From Planctomycetota bacterium (lineage in GTDB: Bacteria > Planctomycetota > Phycisphaerae > Phycisphaerales > UBA5793): a stretch of 64,000 nucleotides of DNA. Location of the stretch: positions 124,001 through 188,000 of the forward strand of contig CAUJHZ010000007.1 of assembly GCA_963205185.1 (NCBI GenBank), in the 5' to 3' direction. The notes beneath the pieces are model-generated. The model made no database searches. It saw nothing but the letters and a program-made list of their open reading frames with translations, and was not told the DNA's origin. Below are positions 16,049 to 24,435 of the stretch, in pieces (position 1 is the stretch's first letter; every line of letters begins with the position of its first letter). Both the position numbers and the translations under genes were made by a program.

Positions 16049-17647
16049 CTACTGTCCGATCCGATTCACGGGCGGCGCCCCGAACACATCATTGCCGAAG
16101 TTCCGGTCGAGCAGGAATCCGAAGCCATACGAGGTTCGGAAGCCGTTGCGGATGACCGCCAGCGGCGCCGCATACCACGTCGTGCCGACGACGATGAGGT
16201 CATCCGGCTTGAGGTAGACGTCCGGCTCGACGCCCTCCTTGATCGCCCGGTAATTGAGCATGACGATTGCTTCGAGGTTGTCGTTGAGGATGCGGTGGAT
16301 CTCGACGCGCTCGGGAATGGCCAGCGGCCCGAGGCCGCCGGAGGCGGCGATGGCCCGCTTGAGCGTCAGGCGGCCGTTGAGCGGGATGGCCAGCGTGCCA
16401 CCGCGCGCGACTTCTCCATCGAGGTGCACCAGGCCCTGCAGCGGCCGCGGAATCATGATGATGTCGTTGGGGCGGATGACGATGTTGTACGACGCCAGGC
16501 CGTCCATGAGCGGCTCTACGGGCACCTCGATCACGCGCTGGGTGACGAGCTGCTCGAACTCCTGCTCGGCTTCCTGCGTCTCCTGCTTCGCCGCCAGGGC
16601 CTTGGCTTCGGGGCTGCGAGCAATCTGCACCCACTTGCCGCCGAGATAGGCCCAGTCGCTGTCACGGTTCTCGCTTGCGGGAGCGGGCATTTCGATCGCC
16701 GGCGGCGCGTTTTGGGCGCCGTCGCCGGCGGGCGGCTGGCGCCGGCTCGTGCGCTGCCGCAAATCAGACGCATCGGCTCCAACCACGCCGGGTTTGTCGG
16801 GCGTGCCTTCGATCACGTCATCGATCAGGTCGAGAATGTTCTCGTCCCCGGGCTGCGGTTCGGGCATTTCCACCGGGACTTCATTGTCCATCTGCTCATC
16901 GCGTTCCGGGCTGCCGTGCCCGAGTTCGACCTCGCGCTTGAGCGGGACCTGGCGCACGATCCTGATCGTGCGCACCGTGTCGGGAATGCCGCCGGCCGTC
17001 GCAATGGCGTCGAGCAGCCGGAAGTTTGGCTCGGGAATGAAATAGGTGTTCGACGTGCCCACGCCGGCGATGACGTTGTAGGTCGTCTGGCGTTTGGTCT
17101 CCGAGACGACGCTCACAACGGGGTTGCGCACAAACTCGGGGTCAACGAGATCGGCGATCTTGTCGCGGATCTCTGCTTCGGTCAGCTCGGCGACGTAGAC
17201 CTGCCCGAGTTGCGGAATGGTGATGAAGCCGCGCTCATCCACGCTGCGCTGAATGACGTAAGGCTGGCCGGGCGCGATGAACTCGAAGATGTCGATCGTG
17301 AGCAGATCGCCGGGGCCGACCTTGTAGATAACCGGCTCGGCAATCAGATCCGAAGGTTGAATCTCGGTCGCCTGGATCGAGTCGTCCTGGTCGGTTTCGA
17401 TCACCGCGATGCGGTCAAGAATCGGCACGCGGATCGGCGTTTCGTCGAAGCGTCCAGTCACGGACGGGTCCATGAACGAGTCCCACTGGCAGCCGGTGAG
17501 GCTGGCTGCGGACAGGATCATGCCGCAAAGCCCCGCGCGGGCGAGAAATCGGCGCGGCCGCGCGACATCAGAAAGGACGCAGCGCCGCATGGCCAGCAGA
17601 CTGCGTCCGGTGAAACTCGTCTCAGAGCGGGTCGAATCGACGGTCAT
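16049..17647 (-). CDS. Polysaccharide export lipoprotein, Wza/SLBB family
   Basis: First gene of the exopolysaccharide operon, encoding the outer-membrane export channel subunit. The N-terminus carries a long, basic signal region ending in a lipobox (SAASLTGCQ), so the mature protein is lipidated. The polysaccharide export (Poly_export) domain follows with IYKVGPGDLLTIDIFEF, then SLBB-type segments around residues 180-240 (FRLLDAIATAGGIPDTV) and 430-500 (LTLKRAIAASGGLGPLA). Between them lies a 130-residue Pro/Glu-rich linker, making the protein longer (532 residues) than E. coli Wza (about 380). It should pair with the Wzc-like protein to span the envelope. Its 5' end faces lipA across a 222-bp gap that must hold divergent promoters. 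Confidence 0.9.
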   Translation of the reverse strand: MTVDSTRSETSFTGRSLLAMRRCVLSDVARPRRFLARAGLCGMILSAASLTGCQWDSFMDPSVTGRFDETPIRVPILDRIAVIETDQDDSIQATEIQPSDLIAEPVIYKVGPGDLLTIDIFEFIAPGQPYVIQRSVDERGFITIPQLGQVYVAELTEAEIRDKIADLVDPEFVRNPVVSVVSETKRQTTYNVIAGVGTSNTYFIPEPNFRLLDAIATAGGIPDTVRTIRIVRQVPLKREVELGHGSPERDEQMDNEVPVEMPEPQPGDENILDLIDDVIEGTPDKPGVVGADASDLRQRTSRRQPPAGDGAQNAPPAIEMPAPASENRDSDWAYLGGKWVQIARSPEAKALAAKQETQEAEQEFEQLVTQRVIEVPVEPLMDGLASYNIVIRPNDIIMIPRPLQGLVHLDGEVARGGTLAIPLNGRLTLKRAIAASGGLGPLAIPERVEIHRILNDNLEAIVMLNYRAIKEGVEPDVYLKPDDLIVVGTTWYAAPLAVIRNGFRTSYGFGFLLDRNFGNDVFGAPPVNRIGQ

Positions 17648-17869
17648 CGTGTCGAACTCCGATGAAAAGAAGGTCGGCTGGGCCGCAGGGCGGTTGCCTT
17701 GGCCCGGAACTTGGCCTGTGGCATCTTATCCGGGGTGAGCCGTGCGTGCCTTGGCGCTCGCGGCCGCGCTCGCGCGGCGATGCAGCGACTATCGACCCGA
17801 CCGCGAGCACGGCCGCAGACTTTCGCTTCAGCGTCGCCCCAACCAGCCGATGCATAAACTTGAGTTCGC
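17648..17869. promoter_or_regulatory. Divergent intergenic region between the export operon and lipA
   Basis: This 222-bp gap separates the first gene of the minus-strand exopolysaccharide operon from lipA on the plus strand, so promoters for both must lie here or overlap the gene starts. No convincing -35/-10 pair or operator palindrome stood out; the stretch 17850-17865 (gatgcataaacttgag) is the most AT-rich and could be part of the lipA promoter. The call rests on gene orientation, not on a recognised motif. Confidence 0.35.
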
Positions 17870-18817
17870 ATGGCCGGTCTGAGCCTGTCCAACCTGATTC
17901 TGAGCGCCGAGCCGCCCGAGTTCCGCGGGCGCAAGCCGCAGTGGATCCGCGCGCGGCTGCCCGGCGGCGAAAAGTACCACGAACTGCGCGACCTGGTCAC
18001 GGGCCACAATCTCCACACCGTCTGTGAAGAGGCCAAGTGCCCCAACATGGGTGAGTGCTGGGCCGACGGGGTCGCCACCATCATGATCCTCGGCGACGTC
18101 TGCACGCGCTCGTGCGGGTTCTGCCATGTCAAGACCGGCCGGCCGCCCGTGCTCGACGTCGATGAGCCGGCCCGCGTGGCCGACGCGGTGCGGATCATGA
18201 ATCTCAAGTACGTTGTCATTACCAGCGTCAACCGCGACGAGTTGCCCGACGGCGGAGCATCGATCTGGGCCGAGACCATCCGCCAGACGCATGCCATGTG
18301 CCCCGACACGAGCGTCGAGGTCCTCATTCCGGACTTCTGCGGCAAGTGGGAAGCGCTGCAGAAGGTCATCGACGCCGAGCCTGAGGTCCTGAGCCACAAT
18401 ATGGAAACGGTGCGGCGAATGTACCGCACAGTTCGCCCCCAGGCGAAGTACGATCGGTCGATCGAACTGCTGCGCCGCTGCAAGGATGCCGGACTGGTCA
18501 CCAAGACGGGGATCATGGTCGGAATCGGCGAACGGGACGACGAAGTTCTCGAACTGATGGATGACGTTCGCGCCGGCTCGGAATGCGACATCCTGACGAT
18601 CGGCCAGTATCTCCAGCCCACGCGCAATCACCTGCCGGTGGACCGCTGGGTCGAGCCGGACCGATTCGAGCACTTCCGCCGGCAGGGTCTGCAGCGGGGC
18701 TTTCGCGGCGTTGAGAGCGGCCCGATGGTGCGCTCGAGCTACCACGCGGACAAGCAGGCGGCGCCGCTTGTGCGGCCAAGGTCCAAGTCGCTCAACCTCG
18801 ACGCGATGGGCGGCTGA
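17870..18817 (+). CDS. lipA: Lipoyl synthase LipA
   Basis: A radical-SAM enzyme that inserts two sulfur atoms into the octanoyl group bound to lipoyl-dependent enzymes such as pyruvate dehydrogenase. Both iron-sulfur motifs are complete: the auxiliary cluster [12 protein letters not shown] and the radical-SAM CTRSCGFC. The family stretches [31 protein letters not shown] and the C-terminal RSSYHA serine that ligates the auxiliary cluster are also present. At 315 residues it has the normal length. The partner lipB is not in the window. The ATG at 17870 puts the first conserved residues at the expected distance. Confidence 0.97.
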   Translation: MAGLSLSNLILSAEPPEFRGRKPQWIRARLPGGEKYHELRDLVTGHNLHTVCEEAKCPNMGECWADGVATIMILGDVCTRSCGFCHVKTGRPPVLDVDEPARVADAVRIMNLKYVVITSVNRDELPDGGASIWAETIRQTHAMCPDTSVEVLIPDFCGKWEALQKVIDAEPEVLSHNMETVRRMYRTVRPQAKYDRSIELLRRCKDAGLVTKTGIMVGIGERDDEVLELMDDVRAGSECDILTIGQYLQPTRNHLPVDRWVEPDRFEHFRRQGLQRGFRGVESGPMVRSSYHADKQAAPLVRPRSKSLNLDAMGG

Positions 18818-18898
18818 GTCGGCGAATTCTCATCGGGAATCTGAACCCGTTCGCGCGGAGCCGTGTTGACCGGCGCGCCGCGCGTGCGATCCTTGCGC

Positions 18899-19858
18899 AT
18901 GATTCAAAGAACCGGCGTTGCAGTGATCATGGCCCTGTCGCTCCTGGCGGGTTGCAAGGGCTCGGGCGATCGAATGGTGCGGCCGCTGCCCGATCCGGCC
19001 GCGCCGCTCGCGGACGTCAATGTGCACGAACTGCATCTCTTCAACGGCATGAACGGCTCGCCGATGCAGTGGGAGGACCTCGTCCGGGCGGCGAGCGAGG
19101 CCGATGTCGTGCTCATCGGCGAGAGGCACGGCCATCCCATCGGGCTGGCGACGGCGGCTCGCCTGTGGGAGCAGGTGGCAGCGGCGCGGCCCGATGCGGC
19201 GCTCAGCCTCGAATTCTTCGAGCGCGATGAACAGGTGGCGCTGGATGACTTCCTCACGGGAGTGACTGCCGACGAACCGGCGTTCTGGCGAGCCGCCGGC
19301 CGGAGTGCTTCGAATTATCCGCCCGGCCACCGCGCCATGGTCGAAACGGCCAGGGCCAATGGCCAACCCGTCATTGCCGCGAATGCGCCACGCCGGTACG
19401 TCACGAAAGCGCGCGTCGACGGCTTCGATTCGCTGCGCCAACTCAGCGAAGAGCAGCAGCGGTTGTTCGTCATTCCCGAATCGCTCACGGGCGGCCGGTA
19501 CCGCGAGAAGTTTTTTGAGATGATGAGCGACCACAGCGAGGGCGAGCCGAACCCGGATGCGCCGCCGGTCGATGGCGAGGGCTTCTTCCGCGCGCAGAAC
19601 ATGTGGGACGCCACGATGGCGGACTCGATTCTCCAAGCCATCGCCCAGGGGCGGCATCCGGTCGTGCACGTCGTCGGGCAGTTTCATGCGGACTACTCAG
19701 GCGGCACGGTGTCGCGCATCGCCGGGCAGCGCAGTGACGTCCTCGTGTGGACGATCTCAATGGTCGACGACTGGTCAGAGACGCTGCGCCAGGAGGACGA
19801 AGGCCGCGCCGACTGCGTGATCTACGTCGGGCCGGACCCGGAGAGTCGGATGCGGTAA
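18899..19858 (+). CDS. ChaN-family lipoprotein (putative haem-binding)
   Basis: A 319-residue lipoprotein of the ChaN/PhuW family, within the EreA/Tiki-like superfamily. The signal peptide MIQRTGVAVIMALSLLAGC ends in a clean lipobox (LLAGC). The mature part shows ADVVLIGERHGHPIGL (family GExHxxP), SLEFFERDEQ, and the C-terminal HVVGQFHADYSGG with the histidines typical of the family. ChaN proteins bind haem and have been linked to iron uptake; that role is inferred here. A longer GTG start at 18863 is possible, but ATG 18899 gives a proper signal peptide. It lies 81 bp after lipA on the same strand with no iron-uptake genes nearby. Confidence 0.85.
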   Translation: MIQRTGVAVIMALSLLAGCKGSGDRMVRPLPDPAAPLADVNVHELHLFNGMNGSPMQWEDLVRAASEADVVLIGERHGHPIGLATAARLWEQVAAARPDAALSLEFFERDEQVALDDFLTGVTADEPAFWRAAGRSASNYPPGHRAMVETARANGQPVIAANAPRRYVTKARVDGFDSLRQLSEEQQRLFVIPESLTGGRYREKFFEMMSDHSEGEPNPDAPPVDGEGFFRAQNMWDATMADSILQAIAQGRHPVVHVVGQFHADYSGGTVSRIAGQRSDVLVWTISMVDDWSETLRQEDEGRADCVIYVGPDPESRMR

Positions 19859-19860
19859 GC

Positions 19861-20051
19861 CTACGGCTCTGAGTTCAGATCAACTTGCGTGAGAAGAGCA
19901 TCCAATCTCTCGATAACGCCAAGTACGGGCGCCCATCGCTTGAGATATGCTACATCCAGATCCTGACCGCACGTCAGCGCCACCCCGAGAGCATCTCGCG
20001 CCTGCTGCTCTGAATTGGCGCTGGACGCCCATTCGCCTGCGGACCGTTCAT
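19861..20051 (-). pseudogene. Remnant of a nucleotidyltransferase-like gene (C-terminal fragment)
   Basis: Reading the minus strand from about 20054 down to a TAG at 19861-19863 gives a protein-like fragment ending in ARDALGVALTCGQDLDVAY, followed by LKRWAPVLGVIERLDALLTQ and a short tail. From memory, this resembles the C-terminus of DUF6036/AbiEii-like nucleotidyltransferases (RDI-x-GVL...LDLDYLRRWA). An ATG at 20051 overlaps the stop of the upstream gene (ATGA), as in a coupled pair, but it opens a different frame that stops after 27 codons. I infer a deletion or frameshift that removed the N-terminal catalytic part. No start is available for the protein-like frame. The similarity is recalled, not checked. 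Confidence 0.4.
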
Positions 20052-20320
20052 ATGGCGATGTCCACGCCCGGATAGACGCGCCGGAACAGCGCTTCGCCCC
20101 ACCAGATTCGGTTTCTCGCCATGCGGACCTGCGCTGGCGTGTACTCGGGGTGCCGGTCCCGGATTCCCGCCTCAGTGGTGGTCTGGAGCTGTTCGATCAG
20201 ATCGAACGTCAGCCGCGCGCGGCCCTGGATTCCCAAGCGACGCAGCGCCTCGACTTCAGCGCGAAACGCATCGCGTGATGTGTCAGCGGGAATGTACGAC
20301 TGGCGCGGCGTGTTGCTCAT
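20048..20320 (-). CDS. Small hypothetical protein, probable partner of a lost nucleotidyltransferase
   Basis: A 90-residue basic, helical protein with the pattern AGIRDRHPEYTPAQVRMARN followed by GEALFRRVYPG near the C-terminus. I recall many small bacterial proteins of this pattern (AGIRxRHPEYxxxxVRxA...PG) encoded just upstream of nucleotidyltransferase-like genes in planctomycetes and cyanobacteria, in arrangements that look like toxin-antitoxin pairs of unproved function. Here its TGA overlaps an ATG of the next frame (ATGA at 20048-20051), but that next gene is decayed. Codon use matches the surroundings. Function unknown; the module is probably dead or reduced to this half. Confidence 0.6.
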   Translation of the reverse strand: MSNTPRQSYIPADTSRDAFRAEVEALRRLGIQGRARLTFDLIEQLQTTTEAGIRDRHPEYTPAQVRMARNRIWWGEALFRRVYPGVDIAI

Positions 20321-20418
20321 TGGGCTGCTCAGGGTGCTGGGTATTCAATGGAAGATGCTATTGGGCATGCGACCGGTCGGGCAGCGACAACCGCACACAC
20401 GGCGGTTGAACCGGAGCA

Positions 20419-21933
20419 TTACTGCTCAAATCGGATCCCCTGGGCCAGCGGCAGCTCACCCCCCCAGTTGATCGTGCACGTCTGGCGGCGCATGTAGGCC
20501 TTCCACGCGTCCGAGCCTGATTCGCGGCCGCCGCCGGTGTCCTTTTCGCCGCCGAAAGCGCCCCCGATTTCGGCGCCGCTGGTTCCGATATTGACGTTCG
20601 CGATGCCGCAGTCGGAGCCGGCGTGGCTGAGAAAGCGTTCGGCCCGCCGAACGGAGTCGGTGAAAATGGCGCTGCTCAGCCCCTGGTCCACTCCGTTTTG
20701 CTCAGTAATTGCCGTCTCCAGATCATCGAACTCGATGAGATACAGCATGGGTGCGAATGTTTCCTCATGCACGATCGGCATTGAGGATGTGGCGCGGATG
20801 AGGGTCGGCTCGACGAAATGGCCGGGGCGCTCGATGCGCTTGCCGCCGAAGAGCACTTCGCCGCCTTGCGCACACGCCTGCTCCACGGCGTTCATCATTG
20901 CCTCCGCGGCCTGGGCGTGAATCATGGGCCCCACGAGTGTGAGCGGATCGAGCGGATCGCCGATGCGCGGCAGGATGGTCTCGTAGGCGGCGATGAGTCG
21001 GCGGATGACCTCCTCGGCCACGCCGCGCTGCACAAACAGCCGCCGGGTGGTGGTGCAGCGCTGCCCGGTTGTGCCAACCGCCCCGAAAACCACCGCGCGG
21101 ATCGCAAGATCAAGATCGGCGTCGTCGCAGATGATCAGCGCGTTGTTGCCGCCAAGTTCGAGCAGCGTGCGCCCCAGCCGCGATGCCACCACCTGGCCAA
21201 CGTGGCGACCCATACGACACGAACCGGTGGCGGAGATCAGCGGCAAGCGCTTATCGCGGATCATGGCGTCGCCGACCTGCTCGTCGGTTCCGATGATCAG
21301 TTCGAAGACGCCCTCGAGGTCGTGCGCGCGCATGACGGCTTCGACAGTTTCGTGCAGGGCAATTGCCGTCAGCGGAGTGAGCAGCGACGGTTTCCAGATC
21401 ATCGTGTCGCCGCACACGGCGGCGACCATGGCGTTCCACGCCCACACCGCCGCCGGAAAGTTGAACGCGGTGATGATCCCGATCGGGCCCAGCGGATGCC
21501 ACTGTTCGTACATGCGGTGCTGCGGCCGCTCGGAGTGTGTCGTCATGCCGTAGAGTTGGCGCGACAAGCCCACGGCGAAGTCGCAGATGTCGATGCACTC
21601 CTGGATCTCGCCGATGCCTTCGGCCCTGATTTTGCCCATTTCCAGTGCAATCAGTTCACCCAGCGGCTCGACCTTTTCACGGATCGCCACGCCGATCTGC
21701 CGCACGATTTCGCCGCGCTTCGGCGCCGGCACGAGTCGCCACTTGCGAAAGCGGTCGGCAGCGCTGAGCACCGCGGCGTCATAGTTGACGCGATCGGACA
21801 GCCGCACCCACGCGATCGGCTCGGCCGTGCTGGGATTCTCCGAGGGGATCCACTGGGCGCCTTCCGGGCGGGAGGTGGAAACGAGCGGGTGCGAGTCGAG
21901 TCGAAGGGCCGAGAGCAGTCGGGAGGCGGTCAT
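20419..21933 (-). CDS. Aldehyde dehydrogenase, ALDH7 (alpha-aminoadipic semialdehyde dehydrogenase) type
   Basis: An NAD(P)-dependent aldehyde dehydrogenase of 504 residues that oxidises an aldehyde to a carboxylate; ALDH7 members act on alpha-aminoadipic semialdehyde in lysine breakdown. Motifs in order: IGIITAFNFPAAVWAWN and MIWKPS in the cofactor domain, the general-base Glu in TLLELGGNN, the nucleophile Cys in GTTGQRCTTTRRLF, and ETFAPMLYLIEF. The GQRCTT signature and FNFPAAVWAWN favour ALDH7 over other classes. The frame is open 42 codons further upstream (to 22059), but ATG 21933 matches the usual beginning of the family. It stands alone, divergent from the DUF1579 lipoprotein gene, so the pathway cannot be read from its neighbours. 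Confidence 0.88.
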   Translation of the reverse strand: MTASRLLSALRLDSHPLVSTSRPEGAQWIPSENPSTAEPIAWVRLSDRVNYDAAVLSAADRFRKWRLVPAPKRGEIVRQIGVAIREKVEPLGELIALEMGKIRAEGIGEIQECIDICDFAVGLSRQLYGMTTHSERPQHRMYEQWHPLGPIGIITAFNFPAAVWAWNAMVAAVCGDTMIWKPSLLTPLTAIALHETVEAVMRAHDLEGVFELIIGTDEQVGDAMIRDKRLPLISATGSCRMGRHVGQVVASRLGRTLLELGGNNALIICDDADLDLAIRAVVFGAVGTTGQRCTTTRRLFVQRGVAEEVIRRLIAAYETILPRIGDPLDPLTLVGPMIHAQAAEAMMNAVEQACAQGGEVLFGGKRIERPGHFVEPTLIRATSSMPIVHEETFAPMLYLIEFDDLETAITEQNGVDQGLSSAIFTDSVRRAERFLSHAGSDCGIANVNIGTSGAEIGGAFGGEKDTGGGRESGSDAWKAYMRRQTCTINWGGELPLAQGIRFEQ

Positions 21934-22092
21934 GGGGTAGTTGTAGCCGGCCGCTGGCCGCAGTTCTGAATCGGGCGAAGCGAACTTGCCAAAGGCCCCC
22001 CACCCGGCAAAGATATCCGAACAAACACCGATCGACGCCGGGGTGTTGCCCGGCTCCAACTCGATCGGGTGATCAACTGCAGGAGAGACGTT

Positions 22093-22692
22093 ATGAATCG
22101 GCTTTGCATCTACGGCTGGTCAGCCGCCGCGGCGGTTGCGCTTGCATCATTCACCGGTTGTGCTTCATCCGACGAACCGGAGATGGACCCAGAAGAGATG
22201 ATGGCGCAGTGGGAAGCCATGAACCGTCCCGGCGAGCACCAGGAGCATCTCAAGAGCATGGTGGGGACGTGGGACGTCGTCAACACCATGTGGATGGAGC
22301 CCGGCGCCGAGCCCATGGTCTCGAAGGGAGTCGCGGTCAACCGCATGATCATGGACGGCCGCTATCTCGAGGGCGAGTACGAAGGCGAGTGGGAGGGCGA
22401 GAAGTTCACCGGCAAGGGCCTCACCGGCTACGACAACATGACCGGCAAGTACATCAACGTCTGGGCCGACTCGATGTCCACCGGCCTGATGACCTCCGAG
22501 GGTGAGTGCACGCAGGACGGCAAGGTGTTCAACTTCGAGTGCGAGATGAACCTCGGCGAGATGGGCGGCATTCAAAAGTGCCGCGAGGTCATCACCATCG
22601 TCAGCCCCGACAAGTACACCTTCGAATGGTTCGAGAAGCGCGGCGGCGACGAAATGAAGACCATGGAAATCGTGTACACGCGCAAGCGCTGA
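22093..22692 (+). CDS. DUF1579-like lipoprotein
   Basis: A 199-residue predicted lipoprotein. The signal peptide MNRLCIYGWSAAAAVALASF ends in a lipobox-like FTGCASS. The mature part is an acidic, Met-rich beta-barrel-like domain with VGTWDVVNTMWMEPG, GRYLEGEYEGEW, GYDNMTGKYINVW and TMEIVYTRKR, the pattern of DUF1579 proteins, whose function is unknown. The start at ATG 22093 is fixed by AGGAGA at 22081-22086. It is followed by a strong intrinsic terminator, so it is probably a single-gene transcript. It is divergent from the aldehyde dehydrogenase gene. Confidence 0.8.
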   Translation: MNRLCIYGWSAAAAVALASFTGCASSDEPEMDPEEMMAQWEAMNRPGEHQEHLKSMVGTWDVVNTMWMEPGAEPMVSKGVAVNRMIMDGRYLEGEYEGEWEGEKFTGKGLTGYDNMTGKYINVWADSMSTGLMTSEGECTQDGKVFNFECEMNLGEMGGIQKCREVITIVSPDKYTFEWFEKRGGDEMKTMEIVYTRKR

Positions 22693-22718
22693 GTCGCTTC
22701 GTTCACGGTCTGTTTCCC

Positions 22719-22748
22719 ATGCCCGTGCTCAGCGAGCGCGGGCATTTT
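22719..22748 (+). terminator. Rho-independent terminator of the DUF1579 lipoprotein gene
   Basis: A 12-bp stem (ATGCCCGTGCTC with GAGCGCGGGCAT, one G-U pair), a 3-nt loop AGC and a run of T on the plus strand. It lies 27 bp after the stop at 22692. On the minus strand no T-run follows, so it serves the plus-strand gene and not metF. Confidence 0.85.
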
Positions 22749-22758
22749 CGCGCGCCCG

Positions 22759-23649
22759 TCAGGCCCGCAACTGCTGCGAGTGTTTGATGCCCAGGCTCTC
22801 GTAGATGCGGCGCGTCGCGGCGGACCGGTTGAGCGTGTAGAAGTGCAGCCCGCGCACCTGGTGGTCGAGCAGGCGGCGGCACTGGTCGGCCGCCCAGTGG
22901 GCGCCGACGCTGGCCACGCGCTCGTTGTCGTCTCCTGCCCGGGCCAGAGCCCGCAGCAACTCGGCGGGCAGGCGCGCTCCGCTCAGACTCGCCATGCGCT
23001 TGACGCCGGCGATGGACTGGATCGGCATGATGCCAGCCACGATCGGCTTGGCGATGCCAACCAGTTCGCAGCGCTCCACGAAGTCGTAGAAATCGCGATT
23101 GTCGAAAAACAACTGCGTGATGACCACGTCAGCCCCGGCGTCCACCTTGCGCTTGAGGTTGTCGAGATCGAGCATCTTGTCGGTCGTCTCGGGGTGGCCT
23201 TCCGGGTAGCCGGCCACGCCGATTCCCAGCGTCGGAAACTCTTTGCGGATGAACGTGACGAGGTCGCTGGCGTAGCGGAATCCATCCACGGGCGGCTCGA
23301 AGTGCTCGACACCCGGCGGCGCGTCGCCGCGCAGCGCCAACACGTTTTCCACGCCTCCCTCGACGTAGCTGTGCAGGATCTCCGCGATCTCGCGGCGCGA
23401 GGAGTTCACGCAGGTAAGATGGGGCACGGTCGTCAGCGTCGTGTCGCGCTTCAGGCGGAGCACCAGGTCTCGCGTGCGGTCGCGTGTCGATCCGCCGGCG
23501 CCGTACGTGACGGAGACGAAGGACGGACCGAGGGGTTCCAGGCCGGATACCGTCGAATAGAGCGTCTGCGCCGCTTCATCCGATTTGGGCGGGAAAAACT
23601 CGAACGAAATGCTCGGTCGATGATCGGCCAGAATTTGGTCGAATCGCAT
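22759..23649 (-). CDS. metF: 5,10-methylenetetrahydrofolate reductase MetF
   Basis: A flavoenzyme that reduces methylene-THF to methyl-THF, the methyl donor for methionine synthesis, in the cytoplasm. The 296-residue TIM barrel has the family landmarks SISFEFFPPKSDEAA, FVSVTYGAGGSTRDRT, HLTCVNSSRREI, NVLALRGDAPPG, IGVAGYPEGHPE and DVVITQLFFDN. The ATG at 23649 starts four residues before the first conserved strand; the frame continues 59 codons upstream without protein-like content. No methionine genes flank it. Confidence 0.95.
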   Translation of the reverse strand: MRFDQILADHRPSISFEFFPPKSDEAAQTLYSTVSGLEPLGPSFVSVTYGAGGSTRDRTRDLVLRLKRDTTLTTVPHLTCVNSSRREIAEILHSYVEGGVENVLALRGDAPPGVEHFEPPVDGFRYASDLVTFIRKEFPTLGIGVAGYPEGHPETTDKMLDLDNLKRKVDAGADVVITQLFFDNRDFYDFVERCELVGIAKPIVAGIMPIQSIAGVKRMASLSGARLPAELLRALARAGDDNERVASVGAHWAADQCRRLLDHQVRGLHFYTLNRSAATRRIYESLGIKHSQQLRA

Positions 23650-23826
23650 GCCTGCTCCAAAGGCGCGCCTTCGTGGCGCATACGCATGTGCCCATGCGAG
23701 TGTAATCGCGCCGGCGCGCTGGTCAATGCAGCGGCGGCAAGCCGGCTTGACTCGCCCGGAGCAGCGCTGCATCATCTCCGCAACCCCTTCGACACCAATC
23801 ATGCCGTGCGCTGAGAGGAGAATCAA

Positions 23827-24432
23827 ATGTTTCGGTGCCTTTACCCGATAGTGTCGGCCCTGCTGCTGTTGACGCTGGGAGCCTGTTCATCGGTGACCAC
23901 CACGCACCTGATCGGCGAGCCGATCGACGCCGAGCACGCCGCCCGGATCGAAGGCGCGTGGACCGGCGGCGATTCCGTATTCTTCGTGCACAACCTGGGC
24001 GACGGCAAGGCCCACGTCGCCACCACCCGCTGGAGCGACGGCGAGCAGAAGTTCACGATCGAGCAGGACACCGTCTTTCTCCGCGCGCTGGGAGAAGCGG
24101 TCATCCTGCAGATCGCCGAACAGCGCGAGAAGGAGAATGAAACGCGATACTCGCTGACGCGACTGCTGATCACCGAGTCGAGCGAGATCATCTACCTGGC
24201 GGCCGATGCGGATCGCTTCGCAGCCGCCATCAAGCGAGGCGAACTCAAGGGCGAGGCGCAGGGAGACGGCGAGGTGGTCGAAGGGTTCGCCGCGACCCAG
24301 TCAAACGACGTGCGCCTCACCGGGTCCAAGGCGGAGATCGATGCGTACCTGACGCCGGAACGACTCAATCTGCTCTTCCCCATCGAAGCCAGTGGAGTGC
24401 TGCGGCGCATCGAGAACGTCGAGATCGAATGA
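23827..24432 (+). CDS. Hypothetical lipoprotein, 201 aa
   Basis: Predicted lipoprotein with signal peptide MFRCLYPIVSALLLLTLGAC and lipobox LGACSS. The mature 180 residues look like a mixed alpha/beta domain (IEGAWTGGDSVFFVHNLGDG, TRWSDGEQKFTIEQDT, LLITESSEIIYLAADADRF) with no motif I can place in a family. A strong ribosome-binding site (GAGGAGA at 23815-23821) fixes the start. It is divergent from metF and ends 3 bp from the rtcB stop on the opposite strand. Confidence 0.75.
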   Translation: MFRCLYPIVSALLLLTLGACSSVTTTHLIGEPIDAEHAARIEGAWTGGDSVFFVHNLGDGKAHVATTRWSDGEQKFTIEQDTVFLRALGEAVILQIAEQREKENETRYSLTRLLITESSEIIYLAADADRFAAAIKRGELKGEAQGDGEVVEGFAATQSNDVRLTGSKAEIDAYLTPERLNLLFPIEASGVLRRIENVEIE

Positions 24433-24435
24433 GGC

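Noticed and set aside
16019-17665. Plus-strand open frame of 548 codons over the Wza-like gene
   Set aside because: It mirrors the Wza-like gene on the minus strand, which has a lipobox and SLBB motifs. High GC at third codon positions produces such shadows throughout the window.
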